From: Oceanospirillaceae bacterium
GTDB lineage: Bacteria; Pseudomonadota; Gammaproteobacteria; Pseudomonadales; Balneatricaceae
Direction of reading: 5' to 3'
Assembly (NCBI GenBank): GCA_013215445.1
Contig: JABSRA010000039.1
Location: 1 to 43,931, forward strand
Length of the DNA: 43,931 bases
In this document: positions 9,278-17,496 of the stretch, piece by piece
Position numbering within the stretch: the stretch's first letter is position 1
Layout: the number at the start of each line of letters is the position of its first letter
Notes under the pieces: model-generated
The model's input: the letters and a program-made list of their open reading frames with translations, nothing else
What the model was told of the DNA's origin: nothing
The model's database searches: none
Program-made: the position numbers and the translations under genes

Positions 9278-10051
9278 ATGCTTAATATGTATAAAAAAAC
9301 AATAATGCTATTAATTACGCTCAGCACTGTTTTGTCGATAACCAGTTGTACCAACACCAGGGACACCCCGGTCTTTGTTCAAACCAGTAATGATAAAGCT
9401 TTCCCCCTCGGTGGATACCAGCCAAAAAACTTTCTCAGTGATTACTCAAAACTGGTACGGGTGGAGGGTGATGCAGTCACTTATCGATACCGTGACCCGG
9501 ATGTTAAATTTGTCAAATATAAAAAACTATTAGTCGATCGGATCCAGTTTCGGGTTAGAGAAGATGCAGAATATAAAACTTTGGAACCAGTCGCTCTGCA
9601 AGAATTAACCGATTATTTTCATCAAGCTATTGCCGATTCATTTGCAGATAAATATCAGTTAGTGGACCAACCAGGACCTGATGTATTAAGGTTGCGTATC
9701 GCGGTGGTGGATGTTGTGCCTAACCAACCCTCCGCCTCTGTATTATCGCTGGTGGTGCCGTTTCTTTGGTTTGGTGAAGCAGGTGCAGGCGTAGCCCAAG
9801 GAGAACCCGGCAGCACGCCGTTTCTGGGCGAAGTGTCTATAGAGCTTGAAGTCCTCGATAGCCAAACCAGTCAGCAGATCGCCGCCTATATAGAAACGCG
9901 GATAGGTAAAAAGTATGTTTGGAACAAAGGGTTAATCGAAGGTACGTCTTCTTATATCGACGCCTATTCAACCTGGGCATACACCAAAAAAGCGATTAGC
10001 TTCTGGGCAAGCCTGCTACGTGAGCGGCTAGATACACTTAGCTTAGAGTAA
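9278..10051 (+). CDS. DUF3313 family lipoprotein
   Basis: A 257-residue envelope lipoprotein. The signal peptide ends in the lipobox I-T-S-C with Cys at residue 24. The mature part has the DUF3313 features I know: a G-Y-x-P-K-N-F-L-S-D-Y-S-K-L opening, an even alpha/beta body, and a conserved segment reading E-L-E-V-L-D-S-x-T about two-thirds along. Function of the family is not established to my knowledge. The frame has a second ATG at 9287 and no strong Shine-Dalgarno before either; the six-base inverted repeat TCACTA/TAGTGA in the 41-nt gap may influence translation. Its place right after a peptidoglycan-cutting enzyme suggests an envelope role, which is inference only. Confidence 0.8.
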   Translation: MLNMYKKTIMLLITLSTVLSITSCTNTRDTPVFVQTSNDKAFPLGGYQPKNFLSDYSKLVRVEGDAVTYRYRDPDVKFVKYKKLLVDRIQFRVREDAEYKTLEPVALQELTDYFHQAIADSFADKYQLVDQPGPDVLRLRIAVVDVVPNQPSASVLSLVVPFLWFGEAGAGVAQGEPGSTPFLGEVSIELEVLDSQTSQQIAAYIETRIGKKYVWNKGLIEGTSSYIDAYSTWAYTKKAISFWASLLRERLDTLSLE

Positions 10052-10454
10052 AGTGCCAATCTATGTTATTCACACCACCGGTTGAGAGGCTTCAGGGCAT
10101 TATTTAAATGAGATCTGAGTATAACGACTGCGCTCGATAATGCCCTGGTCAAAAATAGCTTAACATACTCATTTACAGCAGTGAGCTCCGCTATTGCGCC
10201 GTTGTTACTGTTTCTGGTCAACGCTAGCGACGTTGTGGCGAGGTCTTTAAGGATGGCAAAGGCATTAGGGCTAACAATGGTCAGTGAAAAAAACAGGGTA
10301 TTCATTACTGATCATTCAATTCTGACTATTTTTATCCGATTGCATGGTTCTGTTTGAGCCATTTTGACGACTGGTACAACCTATAATCAACTGTTATGAT
10401 CGCAATATTCAAATAGCGGGGCACTCACGCTATACTAATTTTTGTTAGGTTTTC
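10052..10454. other. Intergenic region with an 11-bp inverted repeat
   Basis: About 400 nt between the DUF3313 and carboxypeptidase genes. A 79-codon minus-strand frame (10066-10305) fills much of it, but no Shine-Dalgarno precedes it and its protein resembles nothing I know, so I do not call it. The perfect repeat CAGGGCATTAT (10093-10103) / ATAATGCCCTG (10137-10147) lies just after the DUF3313 gene. Confidence 0.4.
10093..10147. repeat. Perfect 11-bp inverted repeat, 33-nt spacer
   Basis: CAGGGCATTAT at 10093-10103 and its exact complement ATAATGCCCTG at 10137-10147. It starts 41 nt after the DUF3313 stop. There is no T-run, so it is not a standard terminator. It could be a transcript-end stabiliser or the footprint of a lost mobile sequence. 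Confidence 0.6.
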
Positions 10455-11579
10455 ATGAAAATAAGCCATAATTTCGATAGCGGTAAAATTGAATGTATAA
10501 ACATTAATCCCAACGGAAAAATCACTTTAAGCATTCCCCAAGATAATGCATCCGAATTTCATCAATGGTTCCACTTCCGCCTAACTGGTGCTAAGAATAT
10601 TAGTTGTCAGATGGAAATAATTAATGCGGGTAAAACTTCTTATGCCGCTGGTTGGAAGGATTATCGAGCGGTTGCCTCCTACGATCGCAAGATTTGGTTT
10701 CGGGTTGATACCAGCTATGATGGTCACTCATTAACCATCAATCACACGCCTGAATGCGACAGTGTTTATTTTGCCTACTTCGCCCCGTATTCGATGGAGC
10801 GCCATCACGATCTTATTGCCAATGCACAGCTCAGTGAATTAACGGAGCATATTCATCTTGGCTACACTGGTGATGGTCAAGATATGGACCTGCTTAAAAT
10901 AGGTGAAGAAGGTGAGGGCAAAAAAGTCTGTTGGATGATTGCACGCCAACATCCCGGTGAGACCATGGCACAGTGGTGGATGGAGGGCATGCTTGATTCA
11001 CTGTTAGATCCTGAAGACCCGATTGCCCGCGAACTTCTGAAAAAAGCCGTATTCTATATCGTGCCCAATATGAACCCTGATGGTAGCCTAAGGGGTAATT
11101 TAAGAACCAATGCCACGGGGGCGAATCTTAACCGTGAATGGCAAACACCGACGATGGCCCATAGTCCTGAAGTCTTTTTAGTACGGCAAAAGATGCTCGA
11201 GACCGGCATGGATTTTTGTCTTGATGTTCACGGCGATGAAGAACTTGCCTACAACTTTATTGCAGGTTCTGAGGGAATTCCCAGTTGGAATGACTCACGC
11301 CAACGCTTACTCGATCATTACCAGCAAGCGCTGGTGAATGCCAGTCCCGATTTTCAGACCAAGATCGGTTATGAAAAAGATCAACCGGGTGAGGCGTTGA
11401 TGACTATCGGCACTCACTATATGGCCGAGCAGTTCAATGCCTTAGTGATGACCGTAGAAATGCCCTTTAAAGACACTGAGTTAACGCCTGACGAGTATGT
11501 GGGTTGGTCGCCACTGCGCAGTCAAAAGCTGGGGGTTGCCTGTTTGAATGCACTGCATCAAACCATGGATGAATTGTAA
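10455..11579 (+). CDS. M14 family zinc carboxypeptidase, cytosolic (Nna1/AGBL-like) type
   Basis: A predicted cytoplasmic metallocarboxypeptidase that trims C-terminal residues from peptides. It has 374 residues and no signal peptide. An N-terminal beta-sandwich domain (1-125) typical of the cytosolic carboxypeptidase branch precedes the M14 catalytic domain. Zinc ligands are H166 and E169 in H-P-G-E-T and H259 in D-V-H-G-D-E. The N-M-N-P-D-G and N-L-N-R-E-W motifs (205-210, 224-229) line the substrate site. The catalytic glutamate is E335 in V-E-M-P-F-K-D. All key residues are present, so the enzyme should be active. An AGG about 8 nt before the ATG supports the start. It stands alone. The natural substrate in bacteria is not known to me. 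Confidence 0.9.
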   Translation: MKISHNFDSGKIECININPNGKITLSIPQDNASEFHQWFHFRLTGAKNISCQMEIINAGKTSYAAGWKDYRAVASYDRKIWFRVDTSYDGHSLTINHTPECDSVYFAYFAPYSMERHHDLIANAQLSELTEHIHLGYTGDGQDMDLLKIGEEGEGKKVCWMIARQHPGETMAQWWMEGMLDSLLDPEDPIARELLKKAVFYIVPNMNPDGSLRGNLRTNATGANLNREWQTPTMAHSPEVFLVRQKMLETGMDFCLDVHGDEELAYNFIAGSEGIPSWNDSRQRLLDHYQQALVNASPDFQTKIGYEKDQPGEALMTIGTHYMAEQFNALVMTVEMPFKDTELTPDEYVGWSPLRSQKLGVACLNALHQTMDEL

Positions 11580-11598
11580 AAAAACGCAGTAGAATAAA

Positions 11599-11690
11599 CC
11601 TTTCCTGGGGGCAAAAGTAAGACGCAGTAACGATAGTTAGCGCCTTACCTTCGGTCTCCCAGTGCAAGGGTGAATCCCACCGATAAAAAA
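11599..11690. other. Foldable RNA-like element, class not recognised
   Basis: On the plus strand the stretch nests several exact helices. CCTT (11599-11602) pairs with AAGG (11666-11669), and CTGGG (11605-11609) with CCCAG (11658-11662). Inside is a long hairpin of GTAAG, CGC and TAAC (11617-11631) with GTTA, GCG and CTTAC (11636-11648) on a GATA tetraloop. A short GGG-TGAAT-CCC stem follows. It fits no riboswitch consensus I can recall. It may instead be the structured end of a mobile element or of the carboxypeptidase transcript. This is visual pairing only; no folding energy was computed. Confidence 0.35.
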
Positions 11691-12287
11691 TATTATTTGA
11701 TATACTCACAGTCACCTCCTCTGAAAATTTTTATCAACTAGATGAATGCCAATATCACCCTCCGTTTGCCCCTATTGAAGATTCTATTATTTTCTGTTGC
11801 TTTTTAGTTGGCAATCAATGCAATGGCAACTACTTTTAAAACGACTTTATCTACGCCACCATAGAGCGATTAAAGACGCGGTATGCAGGAGCTAGATTAG
11901 GTAAATATGGCCTAGGTGTGATTGCTATCGACAATATGCGTGCTGGCATGTGCCAGTCTTTACCGCGTACCTGTATGGTACAAGCTTAGATCCTGTGCAG
12001 CGCAAGACAGCAGAGGCTCTAGGGGTGATTATTGTTGAGAATATAGTGCAGTTGGATGGTGTGGACTGCTATTACTGCCGGCGGCGAAAGATGTGCGACA
12101 GCGAGGGCTCGGTGAGCGAGGTAAACGATCGGTCAAACACCCTCGCCAAGCTGCTGAAACTCGCAGTAAGAAGGACATGAGCGTGCTATTAGCCAAGCTA
12201 ATTGACGGCAAGCAGGCAAGGCGTGACTTGAATCCGCCATGTTGCACAGGGGCTCAATTTAGGCGCTGGTCGCAATGGAATCAGTAA
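11687..12287 (+). pseudogene. Decayed gene, one nonsense and two frame changes, family unknown
   Basis: A frame opening at 11687 reads as ordinary protein (for example E-N-F-Y-Q-L-D-E-C-Q-Y-H-P-P-F-A-P) to a TAA at 11837. It continues in the same frame with N-D-F-I-Y-A-T-I-E-R-L-K-T-R-Y-A-G to about 11940. Coding character then moves to the next frame (W-H-V-P-V-F-T-A-Y-L-Y-G, then T-A-E-A-L-G-V-I-I-V-E-N). From about 12075 it moves to a third frame, basic and ending at the TAA at 12285-12287. No start codon with a Shine-Dalgarno is visible. Adjacent frames joined at plausible points suggest one ancestral protein of roughly 200 residues. I do not recognise the family; the I-I-V-E-N strand is nuclease-like at most. 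Confidence 0.45.
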
Positions 12288-12661
12288 AGGGAGCTCTCCT
12301 CATTGGATGGGTGTTTTCAAATAATTGCTGGCGCTGGGTTTAGCCTTAAATGAAGAGCGTAGAGGGAGTGCATTTTGCGAGTTTAGAGATGCATTAGGCA
12401 GAGAGTGTTGAAGCGGAAACCGCTTGATTTGGAAGATAATTTTGGACGTTTGCGTTTCAATTATGTTACAACAGTTGCACAAATTATAGCTTTAAAAAAC
12501 GCTACAAGTAGTACTGGGTCAGTCTCTTCATTATATTTTCTGTCAGAGATTGTATGGTTGCCACAGATGCGCAGCGTTAAAAACACCCTGTAGATTGGCA
12601 GGCACAGCGCTAGTACAAAGTTACTTGTATATTAATAACAATAACTTAATGGATTAATTTA
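12288..12661. other. Non-coding stretch before the ABC transporter operon
   Basis: Short broken frames persist to about 12400 (for example an in-frame stretch L-A-L-G-L-A-L-N-E-E-R), suggesting further gene decay. The part next to the binding-protein gene is AT-rich and should carry the operon promoter. No operator is recognised. Confidence 0.35.
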
Positions 12662-13792
12662 ATGAAAAAAATAGCGATAGCGATGGCTTTATCGGCAGTG
12701 GTTTGCACGGCGCAAGCAACGCCGGTAAAAGTCGGTATGATTACAACATTAACCGGTGGTGGTGCGAGTTTGGGCATTGATATCCGCGATGGGTTTATGC
12801 TGGCGGTAAAGCAGGCGGGTAACAGTGATTTGACTGTGGTGATCGAAGATGATGCACGCAAGCCCCCCCTCGCTGTGCAGATAGCCGATAAAATGATCCA
12901 GCTGGAAAAAGTGGATATTTTAACCGGTATCGTCTGGTCTAACTTGGCCATGGCCGTGGTGCCGAGCGCCGTTGCACAAGGCAAATTTTATCTCTCACCC
13001 AATGCGGGCCCCTCGGCGCTGGCGGGTAAACGCTGCCATCAGAATTATTTTAATGTCGCGTGGCAAAATGATAACCTTCACGAGGCTATGGGCTCTTATG
13101 CCAGTAACATCGGCTATCATAAACCTTATATCTTGGCACCCAATTATCCGGCGGGCAAAGATGCACTGGTAGGTTTTAAGCGGTTGTTTAAAGGCGAGTT
13201 GGCAGGGGAGACTTACACCAAACTCGGCCAAAAAGATTACGCCGCTGAAATTGCCAAAATTCGCGCCTCTGGCGCCGACAGCATTTATTTTTTCCTCCCC
13301 GGTGGCATGGGTATCTCCTTTATGAAGCAGTACACCCAGTCTGGGGTAACACTACCCGTGATGGGGCCTGCGTTCTCCTTTGATCAGGGCATACTGAAAG
13401 CGGTTGGCAAGGCGGCATTGGGGGTTAAAAACTCCTCCCAGTGGAGCAAGGATATCGACAACGAAACCAATCGAGCGTTTGTTAGCAGCTTCGGTGCCGA
13501 GTACGATCGGTTGCCCTCGCTGTACGCCAGTCAAGGCTTTGATACAGCCAATCTGATCTTGTCGGCGATGAAAACGGCCGATGTTAAAGATACCGATGCT
13601 TTCAGAGCAGCGCTAAAGGCGGCAGATTTTGCCTCGGTGCGCGGTGCCTTCAAGTTTGGTAGCAATCAACATCCAGTGCAGAATATCTACGTGCGTGAAG
13701 TGATAGAGGAGAACGGGGTGTTAACCAATAAAATTATTGCCACCGCTCTGCAAGATCACGGCAATGTCTACGCCGAGCAATGCAATTTGTAA
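12662..13792 (+). CDS. HAAT-family ABC transporter substrate-binding protein
   Basis: The periplasmic receptor of the importer encoded downstream. It has 376 residues with a Sec signal peptide cut after A-Q-A (about residue 19). The mature protein is a two-lobed type I periplasmic-binding fold (Peripla_BP_6, LivJ/LivK group). Family landmarks are V-G-M-I-T-T-L-T-G at the start of the first lobe, G-x-x-I-R-D-G-F near 40, and the S-N-L-A hinge near 95. Four cysteines occur, two of them (in K-R-C-H and E-Q-C-N) in the mature protein at positions where such proteins can form a disulfide. The ligand cannot be read from sequence: branched-chain or aromatic amino acids, amides and aromatic acids are all served by this family. 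A terminator-like hairpin follows the gene. Confidence 0.88.
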   Translation: MKKIAIAMALSAVVCTAQATPVKVGMITTLTGGGASLGIDIRDGFMLAVKQAGNSDLTVVIEDDARKPPLAVQIADKMIQLEKVDILTGIVWSNLAMAVVPSAVAQGKFYLSPNAGPSALAGKRCHQNYFNVAWQNDNLHEAMGSYASNIGYHKPYILAPNYPAGKDALVGFKRLFKGELAGETYTKLGQKDYAAEIAKIRASGADSIYFFLPGGMGISFMKQYTQSGVTLPVMGPAFSFDQGILKAVGKAALGVKNSSQWSKDIDNETNRAFVSSFGAEYDRLPSLYASQGFDTANLILSAMKTADVKDTDAFRAALKAADFASVRGAFKFGSNQHPVQNIYVREVIEENGVLTNKIIATALQDHGNVYAEQCNL

Positions 13793-13807
13793 GCATACTC
13801 GGCCAGT

Positions 13808-13845
13808 ACCTCTACCGGCGGTAATTCGGTAGAGGTGTGGTTTTT
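13808..13845 (+). terminator. Hairpin terminator/attenuator between binding protein and permease genes
   Basis: A perfect 10-bp stem ACCTCTACCG (13808-13817) / CGGTAGAGGT (13827-13836) with a nine-base loop is followed after four bases by TTTTT (13841-13845). Placed between the receptor gene and the permeases, it should give a receptor-rich transcript and partial readthrough, a common arrangement for such importers. Confidence 0.7.
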
Positions 13846-13914
13846 CTGCGCTTCTATGTCAATTTATGACGGCCGGCTTATCTTTCTAGGTGCCAGCCCA
13901 TCTCTGGTACCAAT

Positions 13915-14835
13915 ATGCCCCTCACCTTGTTATTTGAACAGCTATTAAATAGCTTACAATTTGGCATGATGTTATTTCTGATGTCGGCGGGGTTGACCTT
14001 AGTCTTTGGCGTCATGGGCTTGATCAATTTGGCTCACGGTGTGCTCTACATGGTGGGTGCTTTTGCCTGCGCCATTGTCGCCAGCCTAACGGGATCCTTT
14101 TGGTTGGGTTTGGTGGCGAGTTTAATTGCTGCAGCGATGGCCGGTGCACTGGTTGAAATAGGGGTGATACGCAAACTCTATCAGCGGGATCACTTAGACC
14201 AAGTGCTGGCCACTTACGCGCTAATACTAATTTTTTCCGAGGCCACTCGCTGGTTGTTTGGCTCTTTCCCACTGTATTTGGATGTACCGCAGATTCTCGC
14301 GACGCCGATTAATCTATTCGGCTGGTTCTACTACTCGAGCTACCGTTTATTTATCATTTTCGTCGGCTTAGTAGTGGCAGTAGGTCTGTATTGGTTAATT
14401 GTCAAAACCCGTCTTGGCATGCGCATTCGTGCCGGCGCCACAGACCGTGAAATGATCGCGGCACTGGGGGTTGATATACGCACTTTGTACACACTCGTTT
14501 TTGCCTTGGGTGCAGGACTTGCAGGTTTAGCCGGAGCGCTCTTAGGTGCCCTGCAATCGGTGGAGGTGGGCATGGGAGATTCAGTGCTGATTCTGGCTTT
14601 TGTGGTGATAGTGATCGGGGGAATTGGCTCTATTAAAGGCGCCTTTATCGGCGCCATGTTGGTCGGTTTGGTCGATACCATGGGGCGTTTTTTACTGCCC
14701 GAACTGCTGGCATTATTTCTCACCCCTGAGTCAGCTGCCAGTATTGGCGGTGCTCTATCATCCGTGGCAATCTATATCTTGATGGCGGTGATATTGGTGG
14801 TCAAACCTAAGGGACTGGTGTCTGCCAATGCTTAG
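13915..14835 (+). CDS. HAAT-family ABC transporter permease, LivH type
   Basis: The first of two inner-membrane subunits of the importer, forming the channel with the LivM-type partner. It has 306 residues and about eight hydrophobic helices. The family pattern G-L-x-L-V-F-G-V-M-G-L-I-N-L-A-H-G lies near 26-42, and the EAA-like coupling segment R-A-G-A-T-D-R-E-M-I-A-A-L-G-V lies near 170-187 and contacts the ATPases. The last codons overlap the next gene by 8 nt (ATGCTTAG), which indicates translational coupling. The start ATG has no clear Shine-Dalgarno; the following frame gives a normal N-terminus, so the call stands. Confidence 0.9.
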   Translation: MPLTLLFEQLLNSLQFGMMLFLMSAGLTLVFGVMGLINLAHGVLYMVGAFACAIVASLTGSFWLGLVASLIAAAMAGALVEIGVIRKLYQRDHLDQVLATYALILIFSEATRWLFGSFPLYLDVPQILATPINLFGWFYYSSYRLFIIFVGLVVAVGLYWLIVKTRLGMRIRAGATDREMIAALGVDIRTLYTLVFALGAGLAGLAGALLGALQSVEVGMGDSVLILAFVVIVIGGIGSIKGAFIGAMLVGLVDTMGRFLLPELLALFLTPESAASIGGALSSVAIYILMAVILVVKPKGLVSANA

Positions 14836-15820
14836 TATAAATCGCGAGCAAAAATTAAATCTACTGATAATAGTCGTCATTCTGGCGCTGCCGAGCGCGG
14901 CACTCTGGTTGCAAGAGCCATTTTATATCACGTTGATGACCAAAGTAGTGATCTTGGCGCTCGCCGGTGTCGGACTGAATTTAGCTTTGGGTCTAGGGGG
15001 GTTAGTCTCTTTTGGTCACGCCGCATTCTTTGGCATTGGTGGTTATGTAGCGGGTATCTTGGCCTCACACGCCTTTAACGATGAGTGGTTATTCAGCTTC
15101 TTTGGCTTGCAAGTATCAGGTAGCTCAAGCATGTTGCTGATCTGGCTATTGGCAATCATTGTCGCGGCGATCATCGCCGCTGTTATCGGCTACTTTAGCT
15201 TGCGTACGCAAGGGGTGTATTTCATTATGATCACCTTGGCTTTTGCCCAGATGATCTATTATTTCGCCATCGCCTGGCCGGCTTACGGCGGAGAAGACGG
15301 GCTGTCTATCTACGTGCGCAATCAACTGCTGAGTTTAAATACGGCCGATCCAATGATCTTTTTTGCCATCTGCTTTATCCTGCTAATGGCGGCGCTCGCG
15401 CTGGTTTCAATGTTGCGCAATTCTCACTTTGGGGCCGCCTTGCAAGCGGCACGACAAAATGAGCAACGTCTAGCGGCCATCGGTATTCGCCCCTTTGGCA
15501 TTAAATTAACGGCTTTTGTGATCTCCGCTGCTATCACTGCGCTGGCGGGTGCCCTGTTTGCCGATCTGAATCGATTTGTCAGCCCCGATATGCTCTCTTG
15601 GCACACCTCGGGAGAAATTATGATTTTTGTTATTTTAGGCGGTGTCGGTCGATTAATGGGGCCTATAGTCGGGGCCGCACTCTATGTTTTGTTTGAATAT
15701 TATCTGGGGGGCATCACCGAGCACTGGGGCTTGTTTTTGGGTATTCTGTTGTTGACGGTAGTGCTTTTTGCCCGCGGTGGCATTGTCGGTCTGATTGCCG
15801 GGGAACTGAAACATGAGTGA
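14828..15820 (+). CDS. HAAT-family ABC transporter permease, LivM type
   Basis: The second membrane subunit, 330 residues and about ten hydrophobic helices. Typical LivM sequence is present: G-V-G-L-N-L-A-L-G-L-G-G-L-V-S-F-G-H-A-A near 47-66, and the cytoplasmic coupling loop with Q-A-A-R-Q-N-E-Q-R-L-A-A-I-G near 206-220. It overlaps the permease gene before it and the ATPase gene after it by 8 nt each, so the block is one tightly coupled translational unit. Confidence 0.92.
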   Translation: MLSINREQKLNLLIIVVILALPSAALWLQEPFYITLMTKVVILALAGVGLNLALGLGGLVSFGHAAFFGIGGYVAGILASHAFNDEWLFSFFGLQVSGSSSMLLIWLLAIIVAAIIAAVIGYFSLRTQGVYFIMITLAFAQMIYYFAIAWPAYGGEDGLSIYVRNQLLSLNTADPMIFFAICFILLMAALALVSMLRNSHFGAALQAARQNEQRLAAIGIRPFGIKLTAFVISAAITALAGALFADLNRFVSPDMLSWHTSGEIMIFVILGGVGRLMGPIVGAALYVLFEYYLGGITEHWGLFLGILLLTVVLFARGGIVGLIAGELKHE

Positions 15821-16559
15821 TTGTATTTTACAGATAAAAAATCTCTGCAAAAAATTTGGTGAGCTCAAGGCTACCGATGGGCTTAATTTGGATCTTCGCC
15901 CTGGAGAAATTCACGCGGTCATCGGCCCTAATGGCGCTGGAAAATCAACCTTGATCAAACAGATCTGCGGCGAACTCGCCCCGGATAGTGGCAGCATTGA
16001 GTTTCTCAGCCACGATATTACAGCGCTAGATGTTGCCGCCAGAGCTAAGCTGGGTCTGGGGCGTACTTTTCAAATATCATCACTACTACTCGAATACTCT
16101 GCACTGCGCAACGTGATGTTAGCGGTGCAGGGTTTTCGCGGCGCAAGCTATCAAATGTTCACACCGATGGCCTGGGATAGCTCACTGCGCGAAGTCGCTA
16201 TGCAGGCGTTAACTGAAGTGGGTTTGCAACAGCGCGGGGATGTCAGTGCCGCGCAACTGTCCCACGGTGAGCGCAGGCAACTCGAAATAGCACTAGTACT
16301 GGCCCTGCAGCCCAAGGCATTTATCCTGGATGAGCCGATGGCGGGCATGGGGGCAGAGGGCTCAAAAAAGTTAACTGAATTTCTCGATCAACTACGCCAC
16401 CGCGCGCCTATTTTGCTGGTGGAACACGATATGGATGCGGTTTTCTCTCTGGCGGATAGAATTTCAGTACTGGTTTATGGCAAGATAATTTTTACCGGTT
16501 CGGTGGCAGACGTGCGTAACAATGCTCAAGTACGCGCCGCTTATTTGGGGGAAGAGTAA
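15813..16559 (+). CDS. HAAT-family ABC transporter ATP-binding protein, LivG type
   Basis: One of two different ATPases that drive the importer from the cytoplasmic face. It has 248 residues. Walker A is G-P-N-G-A-G-K-S at 38-45, the ABC signature L-S-H-G-E-R-R-Q near 146-153, and Walker B F-I-L-D-E-P near 166-171. The H-loop histidine is in L-V-E-H-D-M-D. The signature with H in place of the second G and the M-A-G-M segment after Walker B are characteristic of LivG. All catalytic residues are intact. Its ATG overlaps the end of the LivM-type gene by 8 nt. Confidence 0.93.
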   Translation: MSDCILQIKNLCKKFGELKATDGLNLDLRPGEIHAVIGPNGAGKSTLIKQICGELAPDSGSIEFLSHDITALDVAARAKLGLGRTFQISSLLLEYSALRNVMLAVQGFRGASYQMFTPMAWDSSLREVAMQALTEVGLQQRGDVSAAQLSHGERRQLEIALVLALQPKAFILDEPMAGMGAEGSKKLTEFLDQLRHRAPILLVEHDMDAVFSLADRISVLVYGKIIFTGSVADVRNNAQVRAAYLGEE

Positions 16560-16560
16560 A

Positions 16561-17268
16561 GTGTCACTATTATTAGAGCTCAACGCGATTGAGACCTTTT
16601 ACGGTCAATCTCAGGCGTTGTTTGGAGTTGATTTGAGTATTCAACAGGGGCAAATAGTGGCGTTGATGGGCCGTAATGGCATGGGTAAAACCACCACCAT
16701 TCGCTCTATCTGCGGTATGTCAAAAATATCCGCCGGGGCAATGTATTTTGCCGGCGTTGATATCGCAACCTTAGCTTCACATAAAATAGGCCGGTTGGGA
16801 GTGGGTTTAGTGCCAGAGGGGCGTCGTTGTTTTAGTAATTTAACCGTCACCGAAAATTTACTGGTTGCTGCCAGAGAGAATACTAACAATGATTTAGCCA
16901 CCTGGGACTTAAGCAGAGTTGAAGCGCTGTTTCCACGCTTGGCTGAACGCCGTGAGCAAAGTGCCGCCACGTTATCAGGAGGCGAACAGCAAATGCTCAC
17001 CATTGGCCGGGCATTGATGACCAATCCTAAACTACTTATTTTAGATGAAGCTACCGAAGGCTTGGCACCGGTGGTTCGCCAGGAAATTTGGCAGGCCATT
17101 AAACGACTAAAGAAAGAGGGGCAGTCGATCTTGATCGTCGATAAAACCTTAAAAGAATTGTTGCCGATAGTTGACCACTGTGTGATTTTAGAACGGGGAA
17201 AGACCGTGTTTAATGGTGCGCCGGGGGCGATGGACAGCCACATTCAGCAACAATTTCTGGGTATTTAA
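16561..17268 (+). CDS. HAAT-family ABC transporter ATP-binding protein, LivF type
   Basis: The second ATPase of the importer. The frame is open from 16522, but the GTG at 16561, one base after the LivG-type stop and behind the purine-rich GGGGGAAGAG, gives the normal family N-terminus and 235 residues. Walker A is G-R-N-G-M-G-K-T at 37-44, the signature is L-S-G-G-E-Q-Q-M, and Walker B is L-I-L-D-E-A-T-E-G-L-A-P. The H-loop position reads I-V-D-K-T, so the usual histidine is absent; LivF-type subunits commonly differ there, so I do not treat it as damage. This is the last gene of the operon. Confidence 0.92.
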   Translation: MSLLLELNAIETFYGQSQALFGVDLSIQQGQIVALMGRNGMGKTTTIRSICGMSKISAGAMYFAGVDIATLASHKIGRLGVGLVPEGRRCFSNLTVTENLLVAARENTNNDLATWDLSRVEALFPRLAERREQSAATLSGGEQQMLTIGRALMTNPKLLILDEATEGLAPVVRQEIWQAIKRLKKEGQSILIVDKTLKELLPIVDHCVILERGKTVFNGAPGAMDSHIQQQFLGI

Positions 17269-17496
17269 ATCTATTGGTAAGCGCTTGCACTATCATCGTT
17301 TCTGGCCCACACTGAGTACTAAGGCAAACTTGGTTGATAAAATTGGCTTGGTTGACAAGAAATATCCCACTAGTTACCAGCCTTTAACAAATAGTAAGTT
17401 AAAGACCGCGTGCTTTTACCTTAAAAATTATATAGTATGCCTGTCCTCGCCATTAAATTCTCCATGACGCCTTATCCCTTACGACAGAAATAATAA

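Noticed and set aside
10066..10305. 79-codon minus-strand ORF
   Set aside because: No ribosome-binding site, no recognisable domain, and its end coincides with an inverted repeat; more likely chance than a gene, though a small protein cannot be excluded.
11660..11682. tRNA T-arm or FMN riboswitch fragment (G-G-G-T-G-A-A-T-C-C-C)
   Set aside because: No acceptor stem, D-arm or anticodon arm is present, and the other conserved FMN aptamer segments are missing.
12405..12593. 62-codon plus-strand ORF before the ABC operon
   Set aside because: No ribosome site, poor coding character and position inside a decayed stretch.
14340..14723. 127-codon ORF antisense to the LivH-type permease gene
   Set aside because: A shadow of the hydrophobic permease frame; its proline/threonine-rich composition is typical of reverse-strand reading.
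16641..17243. 200-codon ORF antisense to the LivF-type ATPase gene
   Set aside because: It is fully inside an intact, well-conserved gene on the other strand and has serine/proline-rich shadow composition.
17329..17358. Direct repeat of CTTGGTTGA after the ABC operon as a target-site duplication
   Set aside because: Only nine bases, separated by a few nucleotides, with no mobile element between the copies.
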